Part shown: positions 34,280 through 46,394 of the stretch, piece by piece
Numbering within the stretch: the stretch's first letter is position 1
Layout: each line of letters opens with the position of its first letter
The notes under the pieces: generated by a model
What the model was told of the DNA's origin: nothing
The model's database searches: none
Seen by the model: only the letters and a program-made list of their open reading frames with translations
Translations under genes and position numbers: made by a program
NCBI GenBank assembly: GCA_947561395.2
Contig: OX387194.1
Span: 16,540,048 to 16,604,047 of the forward strand
Reading direction: 5' to 3'
From: Buxus sempervirens
Lineage: Eukaryota > Streptophyta > Magnoliopsida > Buxales > Buxaceae
Length of the DNA: 64,000 bases

Positions 34280-34926
34280 CACCCTTGGGTGGAAGGATCA
34301 CAAGACGCGTACACACAAGTGTCAAACATGCGCGCACTGTGAAGGTAGGTGTCGTTTTGGGTGGTCTGCCTTCTACTTGGTTTTGGTCTAAGAGATTGTG
34401 AAGAAACTTGTAAAACTAATTCCTTAGAGATTCTCATCTTTTCCATGAACATAAGCATAACAATGAACCATGTAAAACTTGCCATGTTCTCTCATTTGTT
34501 ATGTTATATTTGCTACTATACATGGTTTGAATTCACAACATGATATTTACTGCGATTATTATTCAAAACATTACTGTTGAAATTGTTTATGGATTCCAAC
34601 ATGAAAGCAAAGCATGCCAACAATATCACATTAAATCTGACTAAGAAAATCTTGTTAATTGGATTCATGGTTTGTTGCCTTCTCCTAGGCACCTTTTTTA
34701 CAAGATTCTCCAAATCAAGGATTTATTATCTTCTTGCTATTGTCATTCCACTTACTGATCTTCCTAAGGAGATCTTTGGTTTCTACCATTTAAATAAGCT
34801 GTCTTCCTTATGAATGGGTCTCTAAGGAATCGTTTTGTCATCATTCTGTGACATCTTAGCTGTTTCTTTTTGTCTTTCTTATCTCCCTTCTCTTGTAATC
34901 CTTTTCCTTCAATCTATATACGAGTT
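34280..34926. other. Intergenic, no gene recognised
   Basis: Unique-looking AT-rich DNA between the hAT-like MITE and the copia element. Short frames here have no recognisable family. Confidence 0.5.
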
Positions 34927-34931
34927 GAGGT

Positions 34932-35186
34932 TATTGAGCTAAAGAAAGACACATCTCAGATAAAGAGCAAATCTACCACATCAGCTAAACAAGAGGAGAT
35001 TCCAGAAAGGGAATAATAATCAGTTACTCTATGATGTAACAAACTCTGTGATGTAACAAACTTTGTGATGTCACAAATAGATGCTCGTTTCTGTTACAAC
35101 TTGTAGTATAAAAATACTGGTCATTGTAATACAGTCTGATTAATAGAGAAAGGGTTTTTCATTAAGAAACTCTATGAGTTCTAACA
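34932..35186 (+). repeat. 5' LTR of copia element
   Basis: 255 bp. It contains a short direct repeat of the CTCTGTGATGTAACAAA type (about 35028-35085) and a TATA-like box TATAAAAATA at 35107-35116. Pairs with 39450-39704. Confidence 0.95.
35107..35116 (+). promoter_or_regulatory. TATA-like box of copia LTR
   Basis: TATAAAAATA, conserved in the 3' LTR at about 39625. It lies about 80 bp before the LTR end, leaving a short R-U5. Inferred from motif and place. Confidence 0.55.
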
Positions 35187-35199
35187 TGGTATCAGAGCC
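35187..35199 (+). other. Primer-binding site of copia element
   Basis: TGGTATCAGAGCC immediately after the 5' LTR: a perfect tRNA-iMet complement. Confidence 0.92.
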
Positions 35200-35253
35200 A
35201 TCAGACTCATCGTCACCTTGATCCTTCACCATGACAGACACTGTCTCAAACCC

Positions 35254-38200
35254 ACCATGACAAACACTGTCTCAACCTCTTCGTCACCACCCATCTCTTC
35301 CATAACTTCTGCTTTCTCACATATTGTGACCATTAAACTAAACTCAGACAACTATCTGTTATGGCGAGTTCAGATCTCCACATATCTCCATGGCCAGGAT
35401 CTATACACTTATGTTCATGGTAGTCTTCCAGCTCCATCTTAGTTCATCCCTTCCACCTCCAAAGGTCCTCCTATACCCAATCCAGAATACCATACATGGA
35501 GAAGAACAGATCAATTAGTTCTGAGCATATTGTTCTCATCACTCTCAGAATCCATCATTGGTCATGTTCTCTCGGCCACATCTTCTCACTCTCTATGGAT
35601 CTCTCTTGAAGCTATGTTCACATCACATTCTCAAGCTAAGGAATTTCATATTCGTTTTCAACTAACCAACTTATCAAAAGGTGAGCAGTCTATATCAGAT
35701 TTTTTTGGTAAGGTCAGAGCTCTAGCAGACACCTTGGCTGCCACAGGAAATCCATTGCCTGATAAGGAACTTGTGACCTACATTCTCAATGGATTGGGTT
35801 CCTCTTATGAATCCTTTGTTACATCAATTACCACTAGAACAGACCCCATCTCTTCCCATGAGTTGTACCGCTTGCTCCTTCTTCATGAGAGTAGAATCTC
35901 TCATATCTCACGCAACTCTACAGTTGTATATGAACCTTCTGCTAATCTTCCTTCTAGAGGCTCTCATGATCAACGGGGTCGTGGTTACTATCGTGGTGGT
36001 CACCAAGGGCGAGGTAGAGGCCGATCTATTCAATTCAACAGTGGTCGAGGTGGTGGACATTTTTCTCAATCTGGTTCTTCTCAGCAGCAATACAATGCTT
36101 ATCGTCCCACCTGTCAAGTTTGTGGCAAGACAAGTCATGTTGCCTTGCAATGTCATCATCGTTTTGATCACTCATATCAATCTGAAGCTCCAAGGTCTTT
36201 CTCTGCCAATTACACAGCACCCAGCTCCCACTCAGACTCTACTTGGTACCCTGATTCAGCAGCTACACATCATGTTACAAATGATCTTAGCAACTTGAAC
36301 ATTTCATCAAAACAATATCATGGAGGTGAGAGTATTCGGGTTGGTAATGGTTCTGGGCTACCCATACAAAACATTGGTGAATCTTCTCTTCCATCACACT
36401 CTACTTCATTTCGTCTTTGTAATCTTCTTCATGTTCCTACAATTACTAAAAACTTAGTTTCTGTCCTTCAATTTTGTATAGATAATCATTGTTTCTTTGA
36501 ATTTCATGCAACTCATTTCTCTGTGAAGGATTCAACGACGGGGAAACTCCTCCTCACTGGTCCAACTAGTGATGGTTTATATGTTTTTCCATCTACTTTG
36601 TTCTCATCCTTGCCTTCAGCTCATCTTGGTGAAAGAACTACTTCCGCTAAGTGGCATTACAGACTTGGGCATCCTTCTCTACAGCTTGTCTCTCGTGTGT
36701 TACATGCCAACCGCTTGTTGGTTTCTACAAATGATCCTCCATTTTTCTGCTCGTCTTGCCCTCTTGCAAAGAGTCGACAACTTCCATTTCCTAACAGCTC
36801 AACTAAGCCTACTGGGCCTTTACATTTAGTTTGTACTGATGTCTGGGGACCATCCCCTTATGTTTCTAGAAATGGATTCCGGTATTATATTTCTTTTATG
36901 GATTATTATACCAGATTCACTTGGTTCTTCCCTTTAAGGCTCAAGTCTGATGCTGTTAATGCATTTAACATTTTTCTTCCCCTTGTGGAACGGTTGTTTA
37001 ATTCCAAACTTATTAACTTACAAATAGATGGTGGTGGTGAATTTCAACCCATCTCTAACATTTGCACTAAACTTGGGATTACTCACCGTCTCTCTTGTCC
37101 ACACACTCATAAGTAAAATGGCCTTATTGAACGTAAACACAGACATATTGTTGAGACTGGCCTAGCTCTCCTTGCACATGCATCACTTCCTTTTAAATTT
37201 TGGGCCGATGCCTTTGAAACTGCAGTTTTTCTTATTAATCGTTTACCCACCCCTGTTCTTAAAAATCAATCACCCTATTCCCTTGTGTATCATCAACCTC
37301 CTGATTATTCCCTTTTAAAAGTCTTTGGCTGTGAATTTTGGCCCAATCTGCGTCCATATAATAATCATAAGATTGATTTTCGGTCCACTTCCTATCTTTT
37401 TCTTGGTTATAGTAATAGTCACAAAGGTTACAAATGCTTAGATCTTCAAAATAACAAATTCTATATTTCTCGTAATGCAATTTTCAATGAGTTATCCTTC
37501 CCATTTGTTACTGCCAAGCCCAGATCCTCTTCTTCTAAGCTCACTCTAGACATAGCCTCTCTTCCAATCTTTCCCACATCCATCCTTGGGCCTGGCCCAG
37601 CCTCCACTCATGGTCCATTACCTTCTAACCCCAATCCATCTTCTTCTATCTCTCCTTCCAGTATCTCCCCAACGACTCAATCCTCTCCTGGCCAATCTTC
37701 TACTGACCCCCCTTCCTCTTCTTCCTCCTTGCCTTCACATATTTCTTCCACAGTCCCATCTTCTACTTCTCATCATTTGATTCCTCCTAGATCTCCAATC
37801 ATCACCCGTGCTCAAACCAATTCCTCTCGTCCCAAAATCTTCACTGATGGAACCATTCGTTACCCCCTTCCTCATTGTCTCACTTCCACAATTACTGTTC
37901 ATGATGAACCTTCAAGTTTTACTGCTGCGTCACATTTTCCAGAGTGGTGTGCTGCTATGTCTCGCAAGTACTCAGCCTTGATTGATACCAATACCTGGTC
38001 TCTTGTTCCTGCACCTCCATCCTCTAATATTGTTGGCTGTAGGTGGATTTTCAGGACCAAATTCAAGGCTGATGGTTCTATTGACAGGCGCAAGGCACGT
38101 CTTGTTGTGAAAGGCTTTCATCAACAATCAGGTGTTGATTATAATGAGACTTTTAGCCCTATTGTTAAACCATCTACCATACGTCTTGTGCCTTCAATTG

Positions 38201-39534
38201 CGGTTGCAAATCATTGGCCTCTTAGACAGATTGACATTCAAAATGCATTCCTCCATGGCTTCCTCAATGATACTATATACATGCAGCAGCCACAGGGATT
38301 CATTGATTCTGCTCATCCTGATTATGTATGCAAGCTCCACAAAGCAATATATGGCCTAAAACAGGCCCCAAGAGTGTGTTTCTCTCATCTAAGTACCTGG
38401 CTAATCAGTTATGGTTTTAATGCATCAAAAACTGATCCTTCTCTATTCATTCTCAGTCAAGGATCTCTGTGTTTATATGTTTTGGTATATGTCGACGACA
38501 TGGTTATCACATCATCTGATCCTGCTGCAGTGGACTCTCTCATTCATGACTTGGGCTCTGTTTTTCCAGTTTCTGATTTGGGCAAGTTAAACTTTTTCCT
38601 TGGCATTGAAGTTGATTATACTAAGGATGGCATTATTTTGTCTCAGCGGAAATATATAAAGGATCTTTTTCAGCGTTCTAATATGTTACATGCTAATCCT
38701 ATCTCTAGTCCTATGTCTGCCTCATTGAAGTTATCAAAGTTTGACTCTCCTGATTTTGACGATCCATCCTTATTTCGGAGCATTGTTGGAGGTCTTCAAT
38801 ATCTCTCTCTCACGAGTCCTGATATATCCTTTGCTATTAATAAAGCATGTCAGTTCATGCATTCTCCCAAATTGTCTCACTGGACTGCTGTGAAGCGTAT
38901 ACTCAGGTACCTCAAATCCTCATTGAATCATGGTCTCTTTCTTGCATACAAGTCTAGCCCTTCTCTACATGCCTATTCTGATGCCGATTGGGCTGGCTGC
39001 CCGGATGATCGCCGCTCCACTGGTGGTTTTTGTATCTTCTATGGTCGTCACCTAATCTCATGGAGCTCCAGAAAGCAACGAACTGTTGCTAGATCGAGCA
39101 CAGAGGCAGAATATAAGGCCTTAGCCACCACTGTTGTTGAGTTGATTTGGCTACAAACACTTCTGCGTGAACTTGATCAACCTCTCCACACCTCCCCCAT
39201 TCTCTGGTGTGATAATTTAGGTGCTACACATCTCACTGCAAATCCAGTTTATCACAGCCGCACCAAACATATGGACATAGACTATCACTTTGTTCGTGAT
39301 AGAGTCGCTTCCAACTCTCTTCGTATCTCTTTCTGCAGTGCCAAAGACCAACTTGCTGATCCATTCACTAAGCCCCTAGTTTCTGATCGCTTTGCTCTTC
39401 TTCGAACGAGTCTCACTGTGCTTGACACCCCACTGGACTCGTGGGGGCGTATTGAGCTAAAGAAAGACACATCTCAGATAAAGAGCAAATCTGCCACATC
39501 AGCTAAACAGGAGGAGATTCCAGAAAGGGAATAA
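35254..39534 (+). pseudogene. Copia gag-pol polyprotein with two nonsense codons
   Basis: One frame from the first Met region (35218 or 35254) to TGA/TAA at 39534, interrupted by TAG (35440-35442) and TAA (37114-37116); both sit where Gln codons would fit. In order: gag (KLNSDNYLLWRVQISTYL; capsid core), CCHC knuckle (CQVCGKTSHVALQC), protease (WYPDSAATHHVT), integrase zinc finger (WHYRLGHPS, CSSCPLAKS), integrase core (TDVWGPSP, DGGGEF, ERKHRH), RT (DIQNAFLHGFL, YGLKQAPR, intact YVDD), RNase H (YSDADWAGC, SSTEAEYKAL). The last 28 codons read into the 3' LTR. Apart from the two stops every catalytic motif I could check is intact. Confidence 0.93.
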
Positions 39535-39704
39535 TAATCAGTTACTCTGTGATGTAACAAACTCTGTGATGCAACAAACTCTGTGATGTAACAAACAGAT
39601 GCTCGTTTCTGTTACAACTTGTAGTATAAAAATACTGGTCATTGTAATACAGTCTGATTAATAGAGAAAGGGTTTTTCATTAAGAAACTCTCTAAGTTCT
39701 AACA
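39450..39704 (+). repeat. 3' LTR of copia element
   Basis: 255 bp, same ends as 34932-35186. The gag-pol stop codon lies 85 bases inside it. Confidence 0.95.
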
Positions 39705-39885
39705 GAGGTCTCTGTCTCAACCCCCTCCCACTAATGGAGTGACCCTTTTGGTATATTGACCTAAGTATATTTCCTTTAAGACGGTAAAAAAAAAGATGAT
39801 AAAAGGAAGAAGTTCAAAATAAACACTCACCAAAAAAAACAGAAGGGTAAACCATAATTCCTTACTAACAAACATAGGAAGACCT

Positions 39886-39909
39886 CATTCTCTCATCAGA
39901 ATGAGAGAA
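39886..39909. repeat. Inverted repeat 3' of DUF247 copy B
   Basis: TTCTCTCAT (39888-39896), loop CAGA, ATGAGAGAA (39901-39909). Counterpart of 30854-30883. Confidence 0.65.
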
Positions 39910-40002
39910 ACAAAAATAAGTAGGTAAGCTAACCTTTAAAAGCAGTCCTGTGAGTTGATCTAGCCAGGAAACAAGACACTGGTGTGAAATACAAGAAAAT
40001 TC

Positions 40003-41490
40003 CTAAAGCTCATGTTTTTTGTGAACAAGTGCATCTTTAACTCTCAGGGCCACTCTAACATCTGAAACAGAGAAGGTATGTGGTTCTGGCTTTTGGTAAA
40101 ACTTCAGGATGAGAGTCAGAATTTGCAAGACTACTAGCACTAACAGTAGAATGGTTGCTATCACCATTGGGACCATTTCCCAAGTCAGAATTTGCAAGAC
40201 TACTACCACTAACAGTAGAATGGTTGCTATCACCATTGGGACCATTTCCCATATAACACGATGACTGGTACATCTTCGATAGCTGCAAATTTGATTGCAA
40301 ACATGACAGACATTGCAACTACATTTCACATCTGGAAGGTAAAGCCTATTAAAGATTCCTGGCAACTCCTTCTCAAGTGTAGGATGGCAGTAGATGATGC
40401 CCTGGTCAGCAAGAAGCTTTACATCATCCAGTGTGTGAACGAGTTCACAATCAACTGCAATAAGCACATGCCTCACGATAATTCGGACCCATTTGTTATA
40501 AAAACTCATAACGCACCAGGTTCCTAAGCAAAACCTCTGTAGAAGATCCAATTACAATGGAAGGCAAGGAAACAGAAGCAGTAAACCAAGTCTTACTGAA
40601 CTTTATACCTCTTGTAACCATTCCTCTGTTGTCCTCAAAAGAGATTCCTGACAGTTGCAGTTTTGTTGCAGCAGGGACAACATGATAGAGTGCACTGTCA
40701 TCCTCATCATCGATACAACTCTCATTGATGTCATCATTGTCACCATCATCACGAGTTGAGCATCTTGGCCCAGCCAGTAACAGCCAAAAGCCATGCATAA
40801 TATCTGATGGCTCATCCATAGTCCTTCCAGTCATGGTAGGCACAATCAAGAAGTCGAATAAGGCTCTCTGTGGCTGGTCCATTGGCCGCTTCCATTTTCC
40901 TGAGTGAAGGACCTTCTGAAAGAAGCTTTGTTTCATTAACTCCAGAATTATGAGAGGGATCTGGTTCCCCACCACAAACATTGTACCTGCTATTAGTTTG
41001 ATTTTCTCTGTCTCCTTGCTCACCAAATATAGCATCCCCTGGGGGATAATCCAGTTGCTTCCAACCACCTAAAGCACAGATTGCGGCTTGTAACAAGAAG
41101 CAGCCATTCTTGATCATCATTGACAAGAATTCTTCTTGGGAAAGAACATTGAGTGAGTCATCATTCTTGTAGAGAGCTCTAGCTTTAGTCTCTACCCTTT
41201 TTATGGCTTCCACATACAAACGAGTGGTTTCTGGCTCTTAACTGCTTCTTAAAACATGTTTCCATAACTGTCTTTTTATTTCTTCCCATTCCCGATCAGG
41301 ATTTTTGTAGAGGAATGGTCTAAAACTAATTGGTGTGGCTGGACTATCCAGATGCTTTATAGCTCCACTTTGTTTCACTGGTAGGTTTGTTGCTAAAACA
41401 GAACTGGCATATGAGAGGCCTATGAAGCACCTGTTTGCAGGCTTTACGCCACTTATAGAACCTGCCGGCGGTGGTGGTAGGCACAGCCAT
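40003..41490 (-). pseudogene. DUF247 protein, copy B (multiply broken)
   Basis: Paralogue of copy A on the same strand, about 9 kb away. The ATG (41488-41490) opens the same N-terminus as copy A (VLHRPLIC), but the frame shifts shortly after. Later pieces in other frames encode FRPFLYKNPDREWEE, MMIKNGCFLLQAAICALGGW, FFQKVLHSGKWKRPMDQPQR, KLQLSGISFEDN, LPSIVIGSSTEVLLRNLVRY and IFNRLYLPDVKC, following the DUF247 order. At least four frameshifts or stops. The C-terminal membrane segment is duplicated in tandem (WEMVPMVIATILLLV twice, a 66-bp repeat at about 40120-40250). Clearly a pseudogene and more decayed than copy A. Confidence 0.88.
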
Positions 41491-42170
41491 TGCAGTTTAG
41501 AATTCAGATGAGATGAGCAGAGAAAATAAGAATGATCATAGTTTGTGAACAACAAGAGATAATTGCTGCAACTTTTTCTTCTCATTCTACTACTTTTATA
41601 ATGTAATGGGATGCCTTGGACGCTGCTTTTAATAAAAAGATTAATTTTTTTTCATGGGCTGCTTTTAATAAAAAGATGACTTGTGGGTTTTGTACTATAC
41701 AGACAGGTGAACAGCTGTTTTCTTTTTGGAAGAAAATGTTGGTGATTCAATAAACCTGAGATCATGTGAACTAGAGCCATGAACCATCAATTTCCTTGAA
41801 CCTTGTCATAGGAGTCAACAAAAACCAAGTGCAATAAAAAGGCAGAAGCAATCAGATGGCCCAAGGCCTGAGGATACATCAGCTTGAGCTTTCTGAGTCA
41901 CAAATCTTGAGAAAATGCATCTTGACTTGCCTAGTCATGCTCTTTCTATCACAATATGACTAGGGGGGCTCTGTAATATGCAGGTAGAAAAATTGAGGAA
42001 AGTTTGGTGACTCAGAAAGCCCATGCTCATATGAGCTCAAGAATAGCTAAAGGTACCGTAAAAAGAAAGAATAGCTAAAGGTACTTGACACTCCATGGCT
42101 TGAGGGAGAAGCCATAAAAACAGGAAAAAGAATAGCTAAAGGTACTGTAATTTTATTAAAATAGTAGAGA
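41491..42170. other. Upstream flank of DUF247 copy B
   Basis: Paralogous to the upstream flank of copy A over roughly 41491-42040. It then carries three scattered copies of AGAATAGCTAAAGGTAC (near 42040, 42068 and 42129). No gene seen. Confidence 0.6.
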
Positions 42171-42441
42171 GCAAGAAATACAAGAAAAGTGATCCACCTT
42201 CATGAAGTGCGTACTTGGCATAAGATAGTAGTAAGTTAGCATATCCCACCAATGCTCCAAAAAACAGCAAAGAATAGGTGCTTAAGAACCATTCTTTGCA
42301 TTTTTAACACACTATGCTTCACATCATTGAATGATGGGGAATGAACTTGGATGCAAGAGCCTGACCATCGTAACAGAAAGGAAGAACTGACAATGAAGAA
42401 TAGACTAATAGCAAGAAGCTCACTCAACAGAATTCACACTG
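42170..42441. repeat. Host tail block, copy 1
   Basis: Non-coding block paralogous to 45870-46023 plus 55208-55385 (shared: AAATACAAGAAAAGTGATCC, ATCCCACCAATGCTCCAAAA, ATAGGTGCTT, ACTCAACAGAATTCAC). It marks the far end of a DUF247 unit. Confidence 0.75.
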
Positions 42442-44921
42442 AGGAAGAAGAAGAGAGAACCCACGACCGAGAGCAACCAAGGAAGAAGAAGAGAAGAAGA
42501 AGAAGAAGGAGGAAGGGAGAACCAAGTTTCTCTTTGTTTTAAGGTCTATCCTGCAACCGTGAAGAGGTGTGGGTATTGCTGTTTAGAGAAGGAAGAGGAA
42601 AACGCACGATAAGAGGTAGGTAGCACAAGTTTTTATGTTCGTTTTGTGTTCTTGAGATTGATCTAATTGTTCGCATGTTTTTATAATGTATCTATATATC
42701 TTTAGTTTGTTAATCACCTTATATGTATACTAGAATCACTTTGATTTGGAAAAATCGGATTTCGGAACACTTTTTGGACGTTTTTGGGAGACCGCCGAGC
42801 TCACTATGCTCAGCGATCTTCAGTGCTCCCAGGCGCTCGTTGAAAAACTTTGACCGCTATCGAGCGCTAACTAATTAGTCGTTGGCCATCGATTTTGAAC
42901 TACCGTTGACCCTAGATCGCCCAGGCGATCTTGAGCCATCCTGAGCGCTCTAACCAGAAAATGCAATTTTTCATATATTAAATCTCTGATTCAATTCTGA
43001 GCTATTTTTAATCAATTATAATCAATAATTAAGAAGTTTTAAGACCAAAATAAATTATCAAATACCCTGTTTTGGCAGAAAAATAAATAGGGAATTATTT
43101 TAGGTAATTAGTTGCCTAACTTGATCTTAAATAAGGAATTCTAAGTTTAATGCAGATAATCTCTATAAATTAGAGTAAGTAATTAAGAGACATTAAATTA
43201 TATATCAGTAACCAGATTTCTACAAATAGAGACTTTATATCAGAAACTTAACCCAGTTATTGATAAATAGCAAGAACCATATTGTCCCTAAACGTAAGTA
43301 AATAGCAAATATCCTATTACCTCTAAACTTCACCTCTAAATTACTTTATAACTTTACATAACCTCAAAGATACTTCAATTGGCCCCATCACTACCTCTAA
43401 TCACTCGAGTCATTTAATACTTTAACTATCCCATAATTAGACCCAGTTATTGTGACTACAGACTAATGAACTAATTGTTGAATAAGGTTTGAATTATAAA
43501 CTGATTGGGTTCAAGTTGTTATGAATACTCAAAATATAATTTGGACTGTGGATTGGATGCCATGATGGCGATAAGAGAATCGTACCATCTGTGGATGAGA
43601 TTTGATACCTCTTGCGGGAGAAATAAGAACTCCTGTTGGGGGGAGATGCAATCTGGTTTGGATTGCATCCCATAGGGGAGATATGTGACCACCTGTGGGT
43701 GAGATGAGAACTCCTGTTGGGGGAGAAGTAATCCGGTTTGGATTGCATCCCATAGGGGAGATATGTGACCACCTGCGGGTGAGATGAGACCTCCTGTTGG
43801 GGGAGATGTAATCCGATTTGGATTGCATCCCACAGAGGAGATATGTGACCACCTGCTGGTGAGATGAGACCTCTTGCTGGGGGAGATTTAACCCGGTTTG
43901 GATTGCATCCCACAGGGGAGATATGTGACCACCTGCGGGTGAGATGAGAACTCTTGTGGAGGAGATGTAATCATGATGTGATTGCATCCCAAGGGAGATA
44001 TATGTGATTACCACCTGCGGGTGAGATGTGACCACCTACGGGTGAGATGTGATGACTCTTGCGGGAGAGACCTCATGTAGGGTGGATGTGATTACTACGT
44101 GATTGCATCCTACATGGGAGAATTTTGATATCAGATTGTGAGATTCACTATTAATTATGAATGACATGATTTACATTTAAATAAGAAGAGTTTAATTAAA
44201 CGGTTTAACTGTGACTAGATTTGAATGACTCTAAATTAGAATATAAATGAGCCCTGAATAAAATATAGAACTATTTTAGGAAAACCCTTTTGATGTGGCT
44301 TATATTACGTTGCCCTACTAATTGAAAGAAAGTTTACATAATAAACTCTCTTTATTTCAAGCACTGAATAAATGTTGGTTTCGTATGGTGATTACTCGTT
44401 CTTATTATCGACCGTGACTACTCGATTGTTTTATCGTGCATGAATGATTACTTTTATATATAAACTGTTTCTAGCATGCATGTATTACCTACTGAGATAT
44501 TTGTATCTCACCCTACTTCTTTATCTTATTTTTCAGCTGTTTCACGTGAGAGCGTCCTTGGGGTTGACACGAGGGGAAGTTGCAAATTACTGAGCTGAGG
44601 ATCTTTCTTATTTCGTTTAGATCTTTCTTTTAGAGGTTGATATAGATGTACCTTGATGGATATCTTATGATTTAATTGAAAATGAGAGAAAGTGTGTTAG
44701 AAAACCCATTTACCAGATTTATGAATTTATATTGATAAGTTAGTTTGATGGTTATATTTAGCCACACATATTGTTGAAATTAATGTCTTAATTCTCCACA
44801 CTCTGATAATAAATGGAATTAGTTGATTTTAAATGTCTGGTAATTAGTAGCTTTGGGCCAATATCACTTCGGATTCGGGTTTGGTGCTTGTTTGGCATAG
44901 ACCTGGGTTTAGGGCGTTACA
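42442..44921 (+). mobile_element. 5'-truncated LTR, Tekay-like family
   Basis: The right end (GGGTTTAGGGCGTTACA, 44921) matches the ends of the Tekay-type LTRs in this window. The left end lacks TGTAA..CCCCG and begins inside the leader-like purine-rich part, directly against the host tail block. The expected 5-bp flank AACCG (44922-44926) has no partner at the left, consistent with a deletion through the junction. It holds a GAGCGCT-bearing patch (about 42790-42955) and an 80-bp tandem array. Confidence 0.7.
43577..44056. repeat. 80-bp tandem repeat within LTR
   Basis: About five to six units with a strict 80-base period: the landmark TTTGGATTGCATCCCA begins at 43657, 43737, 43817 and 43897, with a variant at 43977. 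Each unit carries GGGGAGATATGTGACCACCT and GGGTGAGATGAGA. The last units decay towards 44110. Open minus-strand frames here are artefacts of the period. Confidence 0.88.
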
Positions 44922-44926
44922 AACCG

Positions 44927-45870
44927 TGTTTCAAATCCACAGGTATAAGTCAATCCATAGAGATTCTTCCCTCAGTTTTCTGAACAAATTGTTATTTAAG
45001 GTCCAAGAACAAGAAATATCAAAAGAGAAGTAAGAAAGAAAAGTAGGCATTTACCATTGGGGCCTGAAGTCCCATTTCATTTCAACCTTCTATTAACAGA
45101 AAATTAAAATAAAATAAAGGTAAAAACTCCCATTTCATTGTCAATGAAGAGTCGCCATTTAAAACTCTGCCACAACAATAGAACCTTGCTTTATGGTAAA
45201 ACTTCTCATAAGTGACTGAGGGTAAAACTCCCTTTTGAATTATTTCAAGGGATCAATTCTTAGGTTTGGATCTCCATTTCTCATAAGAATTATAATTTAT
45301 GAAAATAAAAAATAAAAAAAGAAAGAGAGAGAGAGGGGGGGGGATGTCTCTAAATTCCCATGATCCCTAAGAATTACAGTTCATATTTAAAAGAATACTT
45401 ATGTAAACCTATTATAATTTATGTGAAAAATACTTTTTATTTCATCTTATTCCAAAAAATTTGTTTTGCATATTTGTGGATTGAATGGAACACCAATTGG
45501 ACTTTTGATTTAAGAAAAGCAAAAAATAGGAAGCCCTTCATAGATCACGTACCTGAAGACATTTTAGGTATATGATGGAGGACCCTTGAAATAGTAGCCC
45601 TGGTTCTTAAAATAGAAAGTCATGTGGTTAAACACAATAGCTCAAACACAAATTGTGACACAATAGCCTACATATTGCAAAAAATGGTTTGATCTGGGAA
45701 CTGGTTACTCTATAAAATATCAGTAATAGGGGGCTGATGTAAAATTTGGTCAGGTTCGGCCTGTAACTACAACTTCTGACCCAATGGCAAGCATATTGGC
45801 TGATACAGATAAATCCAAGATATTTTAGAAGCTATAAAACAAATAGTACCATTTGAACAAATCTGAGTAA
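44927..45870. repeat. Host repeat block R2
   Basis: Paralogue of R1 and R3, uninterrupted, so it shows the empty Helitron site (CCTACATATTGC near 45670). At about 45870 it switches, after GAGTAACA, straight into the tail block (AGAAATACAAG), whereas R1 and R3 continue ...CATACTCTAATACAC. No gene seen. Confidence 0.8.
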
Positions 45871-46023
45871 CAAGAAATACAAGAAAAGTGATCCACACCT
45901 TCATGAAGTATGCACTTGGCACAACAAAGAGGATGGTAGTAAGTTAGTAAATCCCACCAATGCTCCAAAAAGAAAGGTCAATATGCACAGCCCAAAACTC
46001 CTGTAAAATTGAACAGCAATGGA
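45870..46023. repeat. Host tail block, copy 2 (left part)
   Basis: Same as 42170-42300 and joined directly to R2. Interrupted at 46023 by the Tork-like element (TSD ATGGA) and resumed at 55208. Confidence 0.75.
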
Positions 46024-46358
46024 TGTTGAAAATGTAAACTTAATTTATTGTGTGTTGGGAATTAGTAGCTTTGGAAAGGTTTTATATTTTGGAAATGCAT
46101 TAGAGTGTTGGAACCTGAAGTTAGTTGTATTAGAAAGTAGAGTTAGTTTGTATTGGAAATAGTCATGTTGACTAGTCAATTACTTTGAGTAGCATGTGTC
46201 ATTGTATGAAGTAAAGTAAGAAAAGAGAAATTATTAAAAAGAGAAGAAGTGGACGAACACTTCTCTTAGAGGTTTGCTAATTGTTTTTGTCTTTATCCTC
46301 CATTGTTATCCTCTCTTAAGAATTAAAGAAATTCTTTTCTCTTAATCCTCCTCCAACA
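46024..46358 (+). repeat. 5' LTR of Tork-like element
   Basis: 335 bp. The 3' LTR is 80 bp longer because of an internal tandem duplication. Otherwise the two are very similar. Confidence 0.93.
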
Positions 46359-46361
46359 AAG

Positions 46362-46373
46362 TGGTATCGGAGC
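46362..46373 (+). other. Primer-binding site of Tork-like element
   Basis: TGGTATCGGAGC, three bases after the 5' LTR: tRNA-iMet type with one change. Confidence 0.85.
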
Positions 46374-46394
46374 ATCAAGTGTTTGATCCTGGAA

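Larger units (their letters stand above)
34932..39704 (+). mobile_element. Ty1/copia retrotransposon (Ale-like), nearly intact
   Basis: 4773 bp, with 255-bp LTRs (34932-35186 and 39450-39704) that begin TATTGAGC rather than TG and end TTCTAACA. Perfect target duplication GAGGT (34927-34931 and 39705-39709). Primer site at 35187, purine tract GTGGGGGCG before the 3' LTR. One gag-pol frame runs through, broken only by two nonsense codons. The LTRs differ at about 9 of 255 positions by hand count. It is inserted between the two DUF247 paralogues. Lineage assignment is tentative. Confidence 0.95.

Noticed and set aside
43494..44035. Three overlapping minus-strand frames of 100-170 residues
   Set aside because: The 80-bp period keeps all three frames open. 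The translations are the same repeat read in different frames.
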